Of a stretch of DNA of 64,000 nt, positions 24,412 to 37,062 are shown in pieces; position 1 is the first letter of the stretch, and each line of letters opens with the position of its first letter. This DNA is from Epiperipatus broadwayi. Its lineage: Eukaryota; Onychophora; Udeonychophora; Euonychophora; Peripatidae. The notes below the pieces were generated by a model. That model saw only the letters and a program-made list of their open reading frames with translations. It did not search any database and was not told where the DNA came from. Made by a program: the position numbers and the translations under genes. The DNA lies in the NCBI GenBank assembly GCA_028023455.1, contig JAQFVV010006311.1, forward strand, positions 1,366,001-1,430,000, given 5' to 3'.

Positions 24412-24514
24412 ATAATTTAATTGTTAGTGGCCGAGTGGTTAGCACAGCTGCCTTACAAGCAGTTGCCCGTGTTCGCTCCCCGGCCGATGCTCTGATATAT
24501 GAGTAAAAAAAAAA
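24412..24514 (+). repeat. tRNA-Val-like SINE copy 1
   Basis: 'ggccgagtggttagcac' matches an A box. An anticodon arm with a GCTGC/GCAGT stem encloses loop CTTACAA (anticodon TAC, Val-type). A B-box-like 'gtgttcgctcccc' and 'gatgctctgatatatgag' follow, then an A-rich tail. The layout is the same as the copies at 24850 and 35320. The T arm is damaged. Confidence 0.7.
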
Positions 24515-24849
24515 TCAAAAATTTATTTGGGCTTTATGTATTAAAGATATAATATCTCACCTTCCCCAGTTTTAATTACCTTTAATATCTATAAATATAT
24601 GCTTTGCGCACAGATATATATATATATATTGATTTCAAACGCTAATGAAGTAAAGCCGCGACTATTAACTTTAATATAGAAATGCTACTATTGTAACTTT
24701 TATTTAATATATAATAATTACCTAAAATTGAACTGTTTTTATTATTTATCTTTTTTTTTAAAAAAAGATTTTGTTTTCTTGCTTTTCATAAACAGAATTT
24801 TGATTTATTGTGTGAGTATATATATCAAAAGAGGCATTAAAATTATAAA

Positions 24850-24958
24850 GCAAAGTCAAGCATTGGTGGTCGAGAGGTCAGCGACAGCTGCTTTACAAGC
24901 AGTTGATCCGGGTTAGCGGGTTCGCTTCCCGACTGATGCTATGACACATGAGAAAAAA
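24850..24958 (+). repeat. tRNA-Val-like SINE copy 2 with target duplication
   Basis: The whole body is a tRNA-like cloverleaf. 5' 'agcattgg' can pair with 3' 'ctgatgct' as an acceptor-like stem. The anticodon arm has loop TTTACAA, and the T arm contains 'gggttcgcttccc'. It is followed by 'atgacacatgag' and an A run. The 11 bases 'aaaattataaa' occur at 24839-24849 and 24959-24969, consistent with a target duplication made during retrotransposition. An extra 10 or so bases before the T arm make it unlikely to be a working tRNA. Confidence 0.75.
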
Positions 24959-24969
24959 AAAATTATAAA

Positions 24970-25426
24970 CCATAGTTGTAAACATATCTGCACATTTAAA
25001 TTAAAAGATAAGCATTTAATTTAGTATTGATTAAATCAATATGCTTAATTAAAATCTAAACTTTCCCTCAAAAAAGTCACACAGTTAGTTGCTTGGTAAA
25101 ATTATGTGATATTTACATGCCAAAGAGCAGACTAATCATGCTCCTTCTATTCAGCTACAAAATAAATTATTTTCTTTGTTCAAGAATTATTCCAGAAAAT
25201 TTTAATTCTTGGAGCCTACCATTCAGCTGAATCATATAAATTACATGCTAAAAATATTATTAGAAAAAAAATCTTTGTAAAGTGTAAACAAAAAAAAAAA
25301 AAAGCAAAACTTTCTTTTTAATTATATTTTTTGCACGAATAATATTTTTACATTACGTAACACATTCACGTTTCTCTTTGCATGAGAATAAATCAAAAGT
25401 TATCTGCAATCTGGATGTAGAATTTA
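24970..25426. other. AT-rich stretch, no feature seen
   Basis: Lies between the SINE and the mariner pseudogene. It contains a 15-A run near 25290 and nothing recognisable. Confidence 0.5.
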
Positions 25427-26330
25427 TTTTAATTAATTTTCAAAAAATATAAATACATCATTTTTGATATAATCTCTCTGCTTTTCAATATACTTTGTCC
25501 ATCTATCATCAAGTTTTCACATTCCCTCATTTAAAAAATGTTTTTAAGATAAGCTGTGAACGATCAATGCAGTATTTGCTTCTTCATTGGATGTGAATCT
25601 TTGTCCTCACAGGACTTTTTTCAGAGGACTAAACAGGTAATAGTTTATAACATATCATACCATTTACACCTTCTTTGACACTTTATCAATACTTTTATTT
25701 TTATTATTTGTATTACACTCAATACATAGAAGAAGAAGTAGAAAATTATATTACTTTCATAGGTAATAGTTTGATAGACAAGATTAAGATTGTAGGGAGA
25801 ATGCTCCAACTTCTCAAAACAAAATTGCTGGAGAGTATCAACAGTGTGGATTGTAGTGCGGAAATTTGCATTGATATGCAAAAATGCATAGATCTTGGAA
25901 GGCAATCCCCAGTGTTTTGATTGAATTTTAGATATCAGATCTTCAGTGATCTCACTGTAACAAGAAATGACACATGGTTGTTGAATATTTCTCTTGATAA
26001 TGTTCCTTTTCAAGAATCTTAGAAAAATGTAAGCAACAATTTTTCAGGTTTTTGAATTTTTATTCACGGGTAATTAAAGATGTTTCCATTTCGAAATTTG
26101 TCATTTATTCTCAGGCTCATGTTAATGACTCCAATTCTCATTGCCAATAATGATTCTTTTTAAGAAATTCTCACATTTTTTAGAACATCAGTCCTATTTT
26201 GTCTACAGATATGCAAAAGATTCTCTTTGTGCTCTTTCACGAGTTGTTTCAGTATTCATCTTACACAAACTTTTCAAAACTCCCAAGTCTCTCATGAATA
26301 ATTGCATGACAGAGTTATTGATAATCTAAA
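25427..26330 (-). pseudogene. Mariner (Tc1/mariner) transposase relic
   Basis: Minus-strand translation across frames recovers the mariner catalytic domain in order: 'FLKRIIIGNENW' (about 26130-26165), 'ITEDLISKIQSK' (about 25930), 'HINANFRTTIHTVDTLQQ' (about 25845-25895), 'LEHSPYNLNL' (about 25790), 'LSNYYLFSPLKKVL' (spanning an insertion) and the C-terminal 'DRWTKYIEKQRDYI' (about 25460-25500). Known family members carry Asp in GDE.W, HDNARPH and PSDYHLF. Here those positions read Asn, Ile and Asn, so the whole catalytic triad is lost. Stops and frameshifts are frequent. No terminal inverted repeats or N-terminal DNA-binding domain were identified. Confidence 0.8.
25647..25772. mobile_element. 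Small insertion within the mariner relic
   Basis: The 12 bases 'aggtaatagttt' occur at 25635-25646 and 25761-25772. Removing the segment between them restores contiguous mariner sequence around 'NYYLFSPL'. The inserted part is about 114 bases with no recognised family. The duplicated target is too long for mariner or most DNA transposons and fits a retrotransposed fragment. Confidence 0.65.
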
Positions 26331-26388
26331 CAGCACATGAACACCATTCCTATTGTATGGAGAGTTTTGCCTGTGTTATTGATAATCT
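26314..26388. repeat. Family A end fragment flanked by a 14-bp direct repeat
   Basis: 'tgtatggagagttttgcctg' (26354-26373) is a family A terminus. The 14 bases 'gttattgataatct' lie on both sides (26314-26327 and 26375-26388). This looks like a tiny insertion or deletion derivative at the edge of the mariner relic. Confidence 0.5.
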
Positions 26389-27865
26389 GTGAATGAATTG
26401 CTACATAATTCATTGTCACTCATATATCCATCAGAATCAGTTCGCATGCATACTATATGTTATCATTCATCATGGTTATGGATATTATCTGACTCCTTCA
26501 AGACTGTGAAATTCCTTGAAGTTCTCAATCCATCTGTGTACCCTTCTTTATGACAAAAATTTTCTCTATCCTGTATACAAGGTCTTCAATAAATATCAGC
26601 AGCAGACACACTCTCAGATCACAAATATAAATCCATACATGCTGCTCTTCTTTTGTATAAATCACAAGTGGGGCAGTCATTATTTTTTATACTGCAATCA
26701 TATTTGAACTAAAATTAATGCATTAAAAACTGAAGAGCAGTGATTTAGCAACAGTCATTTTGTACAGATGCTGATAAGACAGTGCAGCCAATAGAAGTTT
26801 TAATATAACTGGAGTGCAAATATATTTGATTTACCCTAGGATAATGCTAAATGCCATCTTATCAAAATCAAAGATAGTTATGGTACTTTCAATATTTTTA
26901 TATCAGAGCAACAAGGCTTATAGGTAGTAAGAATGCAAATATATAAAAATTATAGTATTCTATATGATTCCAGATATAATCCACTATGATTTATAAGTTT
27001 ATATTTTCAGGGCTCTGGATCATTGATACCTGCAGTTTATATTGAGCATTAAATGTTTTACATCAGCTTGTCATACAAATGTATAAAAAGTGTACATTTA
27101 TCATTTTAAAATTGATTAAAGTGGAGATAGAAGTAAATTTGGTCACATATATATTGAACAATTAGATACCAAAATTAAAACAACTGCATCAAAACTCATC
27201 TTTTATATAGTCTTTGGAAAATAGCTTGGTTTAAGAATGTAATTCTAAGGATATCTACTAGAATATTTCATAATAGAAACCAAATATTAATTTTTCAGAT
27301 AGAGAAAAATCTTGGAAATTTTTTCTAAAAACTTGTTTCACCAACTTTACAATATCATTTTCAATTTGAAGTTTTAATTATTCATTTATTATTTGTCACC
27401 AAAGTTAATTAATTGCAAATAGATAACATATTTATTGTTCAATTAATTTGAGAAAATATTCTAGAAGATAACCACTTTAATTATCAACAAACCAAAAAAT
27501 TATTTCCTGCTCTTTTTCCAATATTATTTTAAATTTTTATTTCATTTCCAAAATTCATCATTATCAGTAATTTACTTTAAACCAAATAGCACATCATCAG
27601 ACCAATCTATTTTCATTAGGCTTTTGTTCTATTTTTGATTATAGTGTATTCTTTATTCCCTGAATATATATGTATTATTTTTCCACATTTTTCTGTTTTT
27701 TTTTTTAGGATCCAAAATCTGCGCCATAAAATATATGTTAGTTTTGTACAAATTCATTATTTTTCATTATTTAATTTATTCATATTTATCATTAACAAGT
27801 TATAGGCCTAATACACTATTTTTTAAAAATACAGACACTCACACACTTATATAAATATATATATT
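26389..27865. other. AT-rich stretch, no feature seen
   Basis: About 1.5 kb. The short open frames are unremarkable, with no recognised domain or repeat. Confidence 0.5.
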
Positions 27866-28512
27866 GCAAGAGTTATCAGATGAAAGTAAGAAAGTAGAAT
27901 TAAAGGCAAATGTTAAAAACCTAATGTTCAATGGATTTTCTGAAAAGAAGAAATGAGTTAGAAGAAATTAATAACTACAAATATCTTGGCCAGATTATTA
28001 CTACAGATAGAAACAATTTAATATTAAAAGGAAATAAGCCTATGTATATAAAAAGGAAGGTTTTTAATAAATTGTACCTTATCAGTTTTTAGACATGGAT
28101 CTAAGATTTGGACATTTAACAGAAGAGCAATACAGAGACTTCAGACTATTCAAAGAAGTATGGAGAGATGCATGTTAGAAATAATAATGAGATCAAAAAT
28201 GAAATACATGGCAGAGACAAACAGGAGTTACTGACATTATTGAAAGAATTAAAAGATTGAAATAAAGTTAGAGCTGAATATATTTCTAGAAGAGAAGATA
28301 ATAGATGATCAGTAACAATTTTAAACTAAATTCCAAGAGATTGTAAAAGACCTAGAAACAGATCACATGTGAGATAGATGGATAAAATAAGAAAATGTGC
28401 TAGAGTGATGAAGAAAGAGAGCCTAGAGATTGAAGAAAGTGGATTGAACTTAAAGAGACCTTCATCCTGCAGTGGATCAATAATGGTTAAAAATGATAAT
28501 GATGATATATAT
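27866..28512 (+). pseudogene. 5'-truncated RTE LINE copy
   Basis: It starts at the equivalent of residue 761 of the 995-aa RTE protein ('caagagttatcagatgaaag') and follows it to the stop and 3' tail, ending in GAT-rich sequence and (AT)n. A deletion removes roughly residues 808-830, and several frameshifts and stops are present. It is flanked by 'atatatat' on both sides, the same target context as the full-length copy. Confidence 0.8.
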
Positions 28513-29181
28513 GTATTACAATTGCATTGATGTGCTCATTTTTGAATAAGATTCTGTAATTAAATATTCATAAATTCTACTTATAAATGATAAATTAAAA
28601 TATTTGTAAAATAATTATACTTTGATTTACAAGTATTCTATGCTCATAACTTTGATGTTAATCACTTTAGATAAATACATTAATGATTATTTTCAATCAT
28701 TTATTAAATTAAAGATTATCCCTAGCAGCAGATATCAATTTTAAACTTATTAATTTACTTAATGTTGTTTTTAGTTATTTTTTTTTTTTAGACATCTTTA
28801 CTCAAATATTTCAAAAATATGCGGTGGACTAAATATTTTAAATATATCTTTAAAAATACAAAATAATTTTACAAATTTTTAGCAACATTTTTATTATTTC
28901 ATTAACTTTGTTTATTTTTATATTTATTTATTTACCATAGGGATTTTTTGCCCTTTAAATAGCTAACTAATAAAAAGCAATATATAAAAATCCATAGAGA
29001 TTCTAATCAGAAAATAGATTCATTAAAGACTTTATTAAGTTATTCAAATCTTTTACACCTAGGATTTTATTTTAGAAACTTAATAATGAATCAAAACACA
29101 TACACGTATCTATCTTCTTTTTATCTCCAAGTACTGTTTTTTATTAAATTAAACTTCTCTAAATCTGTTATATATTACATA
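28513..29181. other. AT-rich stretch, no feature seen
   Basis: No gene, repeat or RNA recognised. Confidence 0.5.
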
Positions 29182-29880
29182 TTGGACTATTTCCACCGTC
29201 TAATATTAATTAAACGTTTTTAAAAATTTCAAAATTTATTTAAACTTTTCAAATACATTTAACTCTTAGTAAGAGCCCTTAGATTAGTATATACAACAAT
29301 ATTTCAAGTGGTATTATTTTCCTGTCTTCTTCATGTATTGTTGGCCTGACCTGTGACAATATTATCAATGGAATCGCATCCGGGACCTTTAGGTTTATGA
29401 ATATTGAATTTATATTAGTTCTCTAATCAACTGCAGTATTCTGCCAAAGGCAATAATCAATAAAAATTTCACATACTTATTTATGAATGTCCTCTTGATT
29501 TTTTCACACTTTTTTTAAGGGCAAGGTTAATAAATAATTTCCAGACATTAAAAATTATCACCCTAATGAATGTGAAAGAAAGTGTATTAGTGAAATCTAT
29601 CATCCCATTAATAAGTAATTAAAAGAACACACACTGATGATTAGAAATTAAAAACAAATACATCTAAAATAACAGCCCATGTATATACCAATGCCTTTAT
29701 ACTTGAATGGGAAAAAAATAAAATATTCAACACAGATTAAATGAGCTGCTCATGATACAATGACAAACAGCCTTTGTAATGTTTGAAAACCATTTAATGT
29801 ATTTGTAAACTTTATAAAGTTTGAATTTTTCTAAAAACATTTGCCAATTAATATTAGATGATGGAAATAGTCCGACTTAT
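29182..29880. mobile_element. Inverted-repeat element, family E
   Basis: Terminal inverted repeats of about 80 bases. The left arm begins 'ggactatttccaccgtctaa' (about 29184) and the right arm ends 'gatgatggaaatagtccg' (about 29876). The arms align through 'tatttaaacttttcaaatac' and its complement. The interior of about 530 bases has no ORF. A partial relative lies at 24190-24345. Probably a MITE. Confidence 0.6.
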
Positions 29881-31395
29881 AATTATAACAACGATATCAC
29901 CATCACAAGATTTCAGGCAGACAATCAAATACAATAAGAATAAGAGACTTCAAATAAAAATATATTAATAAAGTAATGTTTTTACAAGATTTTTAGAAAA
30001 CAAACTAACTAATCATTAATTGTAATTACTATAATATTAAAATTATCTTTATATAAGGACACTGTCTTTTGCAAACAATAGATAAGTAATCATTTTAAAT
30101 ATAAAATCTGAGATTCATTTTATAAGTATTTCAATGAATAATCATTAAATTGTTTATATATTTAATTATTACTAAGAGTTTATTTGATTACTTTTCCATA
30201 TCTGTCATTTCTTTTCTTAGATCTCTTGAAAAATATTGGTAGTATGTACAAGCTTAAAACGAAAAATAATTTAGTCCTTTTTATAAAAGATTTTAGACAT
30301 CTTACACCATATCACTTACATAAAACTTTTTTTTTGTTTTAATCATGTGACATTAGTAAATATGCAAAAAATAACATTTATATATTTTGATCTAATCAAA
30401 AAGACTACAGAAATTCTATTTATTAATATGATTTATTTTATATAATTATATCTGTGAAGGCGTGTTATAAATCATATTTAATAATACATAATAAAATAAT
30501 TTGCACTTCATTCCTTTTACTTTTCTATAATAAAATCAGATATCTAAATCAATTAATTGGGACAAAAAAAACTATAATGTATTTTATTTCTTATCCAGCA
30601 TCCAAAACCTTCTACGCTCACCAACGACTCTAATTATCATGTTAATTATTATGAATAATTGCTCTACTATACGTTATTATTATTATTTCTTCTTTGTGAA
30701 TCATGGTTATCTATCGGTTTTGCATTTAGATCAGTAATTTTTAATTTTTCAAATAATAGGCAAATGTATTATGATAGAAACTATCGTGGTTCGTTTAAAA
30801 TATAATAACAAATTTAATATGTCTCTATTCTTTATAATAATAAATATGTGTGCCTGTTTATGTATGAATTTCTGTAATTAAACAGATAGTAGAATTTTCT
30901 TTTTTAATGATATATATTTAAACACAAATATATAGGTAAGTGAAAATTATGAGTGAGAGAGGGTGTGTGGTTATTTATAATTTTTTAATTAAAATGATTG
31001 TTTCATTGAAGATTCAACAGCTATTAATTTTTCTAGTTAGTATTTAAAATAATAATAATTTGTTTGAGTTTCCTACAGATAATAATATCCTGTAAGTATG
31101 GATCATTAATAGGGTGGAGGTCTTTTTTTTTAATTATTTGTCCCGAGAATTTAAATTTTTTTTCAACATAAGCTTCTGGCATAAATAAACCTTAAACGAA
31201 AAGAGTAGATTGAAAAATAAATACAGTACATATATTATTTAACTTAAATAGTTTAAAATTGGTTTTAAAAATTTACTCAAAAATATTTCGATAATAATCA
31301 AATTATTTTGATGCTAAATATTTATAAATTAAAAAAATCATATATATATTAAACTTCTTCTATTAATATATTTACTACACATGTATACAAGTATA
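29881..31395. other. AT-rich stretch, no feature seen
   Basis: About 1.5 kb of AT-rich sequence without a recognisable gene or repeat, apart from short similarity of 29885-29930 to the 24300 region. Confidence 0.5.
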
Positions 31396-31470
31396 TACGC
31401 ATCGTTTAAAGCAGTGGTACAGTGTCACATTCTGGGAGCATAAAGTCCTCAGATCCATTCCAGTTCTAGT
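31396..31470 (+). repeat. Possible decayed tRNA-derived repeat
   Basis: 'agcagtggtacagtgtcaca' resembles a D arm, and 'ttctgggagcata' a Pro-type anticodon region (TGG). A degenerate B-box-like 'agatccattcc' follows. The stems do not pair well. Weak call. Confidence 0.25.
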
Positions 31471-32084
31471 ATTTTAGACATCCAAACTTCTTATAAACTA
31501 CTGAACAATATTTAATTATTTATTCTTAGTATTTAAGATACTTATGCTTGTTTTTAATTTTCATTAAACAAGATATCAATTATCAAAAAGACAATTTTTA
31601 AATAAAATATTAACTCAATACAATGATTGATATCATTTTTTAGAGGAATAAGTTAATTTTAAATTATTAAAACTTTTAAAAATAGTTGAAAATTGTTATT
31701 AATTTGAATGCAAGATGATCAACAGTAATTAAAAATATATATAATTTGTAACTCTATATAATTATAATAGCACTTATTGTATACAAAAATACAATTTGTA
31801 TAGCACACATAATATATGCTAGTTGCATTACTGTTGTGATTTGCACTGGGATCCATATAAATATCAGAAAAAATCTCCAAATAAAAACCTATAAATTTAA
31901 GATTCACTTTTTAGAATAACTTCAGTTTGCATAGCGCAAATATAAAATAAATAAAAAGAACTTAAAATATTAAAGAAATAATAAAATTAAGAATATATAA
32001 TTTTTTTAAAATTAAAAATCAAATCAAATACAAACTATACGTAATTTAAATATTTATAAAAATTATTATCTTTAACAAACTCTC

Positions 32085-32280
32085 CATACAGTAGTACCAC
32101 CCAATGAAAACCTTAATAATCCATAGATGCAAGAATGTTTGTGCATAAAATCCCTACCTAGTATCTATTCATCCAATATTCTCAGAGTAGTTTCTAGCTT
32201 GTGGCTTTCATGAGAAGCTTTGAATCTGAGAGCACTGCACCTGGATTTTGAACTGGATGTCACTACTGCATGGAGTTTTA
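32085..32280. mobile_element. Family A element (compact, diverged)
   Basis: The left end 'ctctccatacagtagtacca' and right end 'gtcactactgcatggag' are inverted. The interior carries 'tgtgcataaaatccc', 'tccaatattctc' and 'gaatctgagagcactg' as in the other copies. LINE-B sequence starts immediately to its right. Confidence 0.7.
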
Positions 32281-34118
32281 TATAAAGTTTTCTAATACAT
32301 GGTGGCTAGAAGAGTTGTAAAATGGATGGAAGGGAATAATGTAGTGGGAGAAATGCAAGGAGGTTTTAGATTAGATAGGCGTATATGAGATAGTTTATTT
32401 GTAGTTACACAATGTATGGATATGAGTAGGAATTTAGGTAAACAGTTATATATGACTTTTATAGATATAGAGAAGGCGTATGATAGAGTAGATAGAAATA
32501 GATTATGGATACATTTAGCAAATTTGGGAATGGATGAAGTTTTAATAGATATTATTAAGAAATTATATGAAAATAATTATTATATATACCAATTAGGGAA
32601 TATAGAATCAGTTAAAGTTAAAATGGGGTGGGCTAAGGCAAGGATGCCATATGTCACCTATTTTGTTTTGTGTAGTATTTGAGTGAAATGGAAAGAGCAA
32701 TAGAAAGATTAGGAAGAGGGATAGAGATACCATTAATAGACAGTAAGGGAATATATATTTTGTCAGGTCTTTTTTTTGCAGATGATATATTTTTGTGTGC
32801 AGAAAGAAGAGAAGATATGGAAGTTATGTTGAGGACATGTGCAAGGGTTGGTAAAGAGATAGGGATTAAATTTAGTGAAGAAAAATCAAATATAATGATG
32901 GTTAATACTGGGGAAAGAGAAGATGTAGAATTTTTATTGGGAGATATTAAGTTAAGTGTGGTGAATAGATATAGTTATTTGGGAATTATTTTAAGTAATC
33001 AGAAAAATTATTTGGATGAATGGGAGAAAAATTGATAAATGAAGCAAAGAAAAGAAAGAGATTGAAAAAGAAATTAACAGTGTTTTCATATAATAAATAT
33101 GATGTAGTTAGAATTATATGGAAAGGAGTTGCAGTAGCAGGGTTAACATATGGTAATGATGAATTATATGTTAGTAAAGAGGTATTAAATTACTTAGAAG
33201 AAGTTCAAAGGGAAGTAGGAAGACATGCATTGAATGCAGATGTATGGACAGCAAAAGAGGCAATTCAAGGAGAAATGGGATGGTCAAGTTTTTATATAAG
33301 AGATGCAAAAAGTAAAATGAAAATGTTTGATAGATTGCAGTTTATGGATAATAAAAGAATAGCTAAAATAGTATTTAATTGGGTTATGAGTAAAGGGCAG
33401 GTAACAAGATGGGTGAGAAAGGTAATGCAGTATGCAAAAGATTTGGATAAAGAATTTATATCAGTATATTTGTACAAAAGATGGGATGATTGTGTTAAGA
33501 GGATTGCTGAGTGTTGTAGTAGTAAGGAATGGGATAAAAGAATAGATTTATTAATAAAGAATAGGGAGTTAGAGAGTTGGAGAAATAGTATGGAGAGTAA
33601 AAAGAGTTTAAATATATATATATAAATAAACAGAATATTAGGTGTGAGTTAATATATGATAGTAGTAAGGAAAGTAGTTTATTATTTAAGGCTTGAACAG
33701 GATCTTTAGCTACAAAAGAATATACATGTAAATGGGAAAAAATGGGTGATTTATTTTGTAAATTATGTAAGGAAGAAATAGAAAATATTAGGCATTTGTT
33801 AATTGAATGTAAATGCTTGAAAACAGAAAGGGTACATATAATGAAGTTATGGAAGAATAAATATGAAAAAAGTGATTATACAGAAAGTGAATTATTGTTT
33901 TTTATGCTGGGTTTGGGAAAAGGTAAAGGGGATTTAGATATAAAGGTTATAGAGTTGACAAAGATTATGTTGTGGAAATGGGATGGAGCAGAATATGGGA
34001 AAATTTAGAGTGTGGAATGGAAAATAAAGTGGCTAACAGGTTTATCTGGGCATAATTGCTGAGATATTCTTGAATTCATTTAAGGAGAAGCCATAATACA
34101 TCAAATCACATCACATTA
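32281..34118 (+). mobile_element. LINE-B, longest copy (5'-truncated)
   Basis: It starts inside the reverse transcriptase region and runs to the 3' end 'catcaaatcacatcacatt', shared with copies ending at 12228 and 21262. No endonuclease or ORF1 is present. The 5' end abuts a family A element, as it does for the 11042 fragment. Confidence 0.8.
32299..34008 (+). pseudogene. LINE-B reverse transcriptase, broken frame
   Basis: Reading begins at 'MVARRVVKW' (32299). It passes one stop near 32388 and continues as 'YMTFIDIEKAYDRVDRNR' (about 32450-32500). It then shifts frame near 32640-32680 into a segment with the catalytic 'FFADD' box (FADD at 32775-32786) and 'SNIMMVNTGERE', and shifts again near 33020 into a long C-terminal part (33020-33625). 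A last piece (33742-34008) has a Cys/His motif of spacing C-x2-C-x8-H-x4-C ('CKLCKEEIENIRHLLIEC'). The catalytic residues survive, but at least two frameshifts and two stops prevent a full product. The clade was not assigned with confidence. Confidence 0.75.
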
Positions 34119-35319
34119 TTGTTTTAACAGCTTGGGTAAACATAGGAAATTGGTGATCATGTGATGTTTTAGCAGTTTTATTAATTCTCTTTAATTAGAT
34201 ATGTTATTTTAAACTTAAAGTTGTCATATTTGTTTTATTATATACACCATAATATTATGATTAAAAAAACTATAACAAACACATAATAAAGATAACAGTA
34301 TAAATAATAAATCATATAATAATTTGTTTCCAAACACTTTATTAAAAATAATTTTTATTAATTGTAATTTGAGCATGCAAATAAACATTTTTTGTTTATA
34401 TATACTGTGTAGTAATATCTATGGACATATAAATAGAGATCCAACTTGCACTAATCAAAGTTGAAATCTTATACTTTAAGTTTTAAGTTAAATATTTAGT
34501 AAAGTAAAATAAATAATTAAACTGAAATCTTTACTCAATTATTTTTTAAAATTATCTATAGTTTTAAATTAAAAATACAAATTTAATTAATGATGTGTGA
34601 TGTACACTAATGTTTATAATCAGAAATCTGACTTGCCATTCAAAACCAAAGAGAAAAAAAAAGTTCTAGTAAAAGTGAGTATAATGTTGATCTGCTTTTA
34701 TTACAATATATTGCATTATAAATGCTCTCTATCTCATAATTATTATTATAGAAATAGAGTAGTACCTTACATTCATGTCTGCTGCCGATAAATAAAATTT
34801 CATGTTAAATAAACTATGTATGCATTTTTAACTGCTTTTACTTAACCTTAAAATCTCTGTTGTTGGTTTGGTTGTTTGAATAAATATTTTGAAATCAAAA
34901 TTTATTATATTTATGTTCAATATAATTTATTCAAATTTTATTCATTTTTTATAAATCAATGGAAATGTAATATGACACTAAAATATTTTAGATATGTTAC
35001 TTAGTTTCTTAAATCTGAAAGAGTTTGCAGATACAATTTGCAATATTTTGATGTCAAATTTCAAATATATCCATATCACTTCAATAAGTTTTCAGAAATG
35101 TGTTATGAGAAGGGGGTATATATATATATTTAAAAATAATTGCATTAAAAAGTACTTAAGCTGTTATTTAAAATTGAAAATAAAAACAAATGTTTAAAAT
35201 TACTCATACTAAATAAAGATCATTTACAATAAATTTTTGTTTATTTGGAGAGCATTTAAAAAAAACAACTTTTACAATTAGAAGAAAAAATGTTACTACT
35301 ACTTTTTTAAAAAATAAAC
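34119..35319. other. AT-rich stretch, no feature seen
   Basis: About 1.2 kb. Short open frames at 34597-34791 and 34994-35197 have no recognisable domain and look like chance. Near 34160 a short stretch resembles the sequence upstream of the family A copies, in reverse. Confidence 0.5.
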
Positions 35320-35431
35320 TTTTTTTTTTCATATGTCATAGCATTGGCCAGGACGCGAACCCACAACCATCTGCAACCAACTACTTACTTGCAAGGTGGC
35401 TGCGATGACCTCTCGGCTAATGATGCTTGAC
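35320..35431 (-). repeat. tRNA-derived SINE copy 3
   Basis: Read on the minus strand it begins 'gtcaagcatcattagccgag', has an A-box-like 'gccgagaggtcatcgc' and a B-box region 'gtgggttcgcgtcc', and ends 'caatgctatgacatatg' before an A run. Ends and tail match copies 1 and 2. The anticodon arm carries extra bases ('gcaagtaagtagttgg'). Confidence 0.75.
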
Positions 35432-37062
35432 AAAAAAAAAAAAAACTTTTATAATCAAAGATTTGTTTTTATTTCAATTTTAAATTACTAAATTTTTTTA
35501 AATGCAATCTATCATTTTTAAATACATATATACTACTCTTACCTTTTAATTGTAAAAATTGGTTTTTTAAAATGGTTTTCCAAATAAACAAAAATTATTG
35601 CAAATGAGCTTTATTTAATATAAGTGATTTTACTTTTAAGCATTAAATGTTGGAATAATTGTAAAAATTAAAATGCTAAAAATTAAACAAGGAATTAATT
35701 TAATTCATATCTGAAGCCCCCTACATCCCACACATTTATTTCAAGTTATATACAAAATCCCCAATTGTGGTTGAAGAAACAGTTATTTTTCTGGATTTTA
35801 GTTTAGAGTGACAGTAAATAAAAACTTTCATAACAAATATTTTTTTATATCTATTATTTAATCATAAGTTTGTATACTGAAAAACTAGTATGTTTTATAA
35901 TGTAATATTGACCAAAAGTTATTTTAATGGAATATTATTTTATTAATAATTAAATTTCATTAAATATACATATTTTTCAAATACTATATTTTATTAGCAT
36001 AATTAAAATATTTATTAAAAAAAAGTTAAATAAAATTAAGAAAATAAGAATACTCATCATTGTTATCAGCCACTCATAAATAAATATAGACATTCTAACT
36101 CTACCATAAACAAATATATATATATTTAAAAAAAAGATAAAAGGTCATTCTTCCAAACTGTTTCAATGTTTACACAAATAGAACTTTTAATTTCTGATAG
36201 AAATTTTCTATCATTTACAATGATACTAATTGTACAGAGAACCAAATCTAATTTATAGCTTAAATCAGTCATAGATATGTCTTATTCACTTAGCTTCCAA
36301 ATGATTTAGCTATAAGGTATTATATTTAATAAATATTAAACGATTTATGGAAATACCAACAATAATGCTTGATATGTGGATGAAATCATAACAGTGTCAA
36401 TTATAAAAAAAAATTAATGAAGATACATTTATAAATAATATTTCACAGGACAGACTTGTAAACTTTTACCAACTGAACATGATTTACATACTGAATTAGA
36501 TCTAAAGAAAAAAATTCTATAAATATAAAATCAAGAAAAATATTTTATAAATAAACTTTCATATTTCTTTATCATACATTCTATTCATGTTAGCATGCAA
36601 TGTATATCTTCTTATGATTTTTTTAATTTTTTTATAAAGTGTGTTCACAGCTATTTTATATAGAATATAGATGGGTACACTCATCTTGTTTTCTTTTTTT
36701 TCCATCACAAATACTAAATGTATGCCAAAATATTATTAAACAATTAGAACAATAATTTTAAATTAAAAAATATTAGACATGATATTTAGTAATGTAATAA
36801 AGCTTTGAAAATCACCTAAGATATGCTTGAAAGCTACAAACAGATTGAATCTTGATAATACTACATTGTGGAAAAATACATATTTGCATAATCTAAAACC
36901 AGCACCATTGAAATAAAAAATTGTTAAATGGGAGTTATTATTGTGAAGAGTCTGTGTTGTGTATAAGTTATACCATGTAATATATTATTCTTATTTGCAT
37001 ACATTTCAATTTACACGTATAATGATGACCCTTACTCAATACTATGTAAGTTGAAACCTTTC
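35432..37062. other. AT-rich stretch, no feature seen
   Basis: Lies between the SINE and the left end of the long-LTR element. No gene or repeat recognised. Confidence 0.5.

Noticed and set aside
24850-24958. Functional tRNA-Val gene
   Set aside because: Extra bases before the T arm, the A tail, the target duplication and the sister copies show that it is a SINE.
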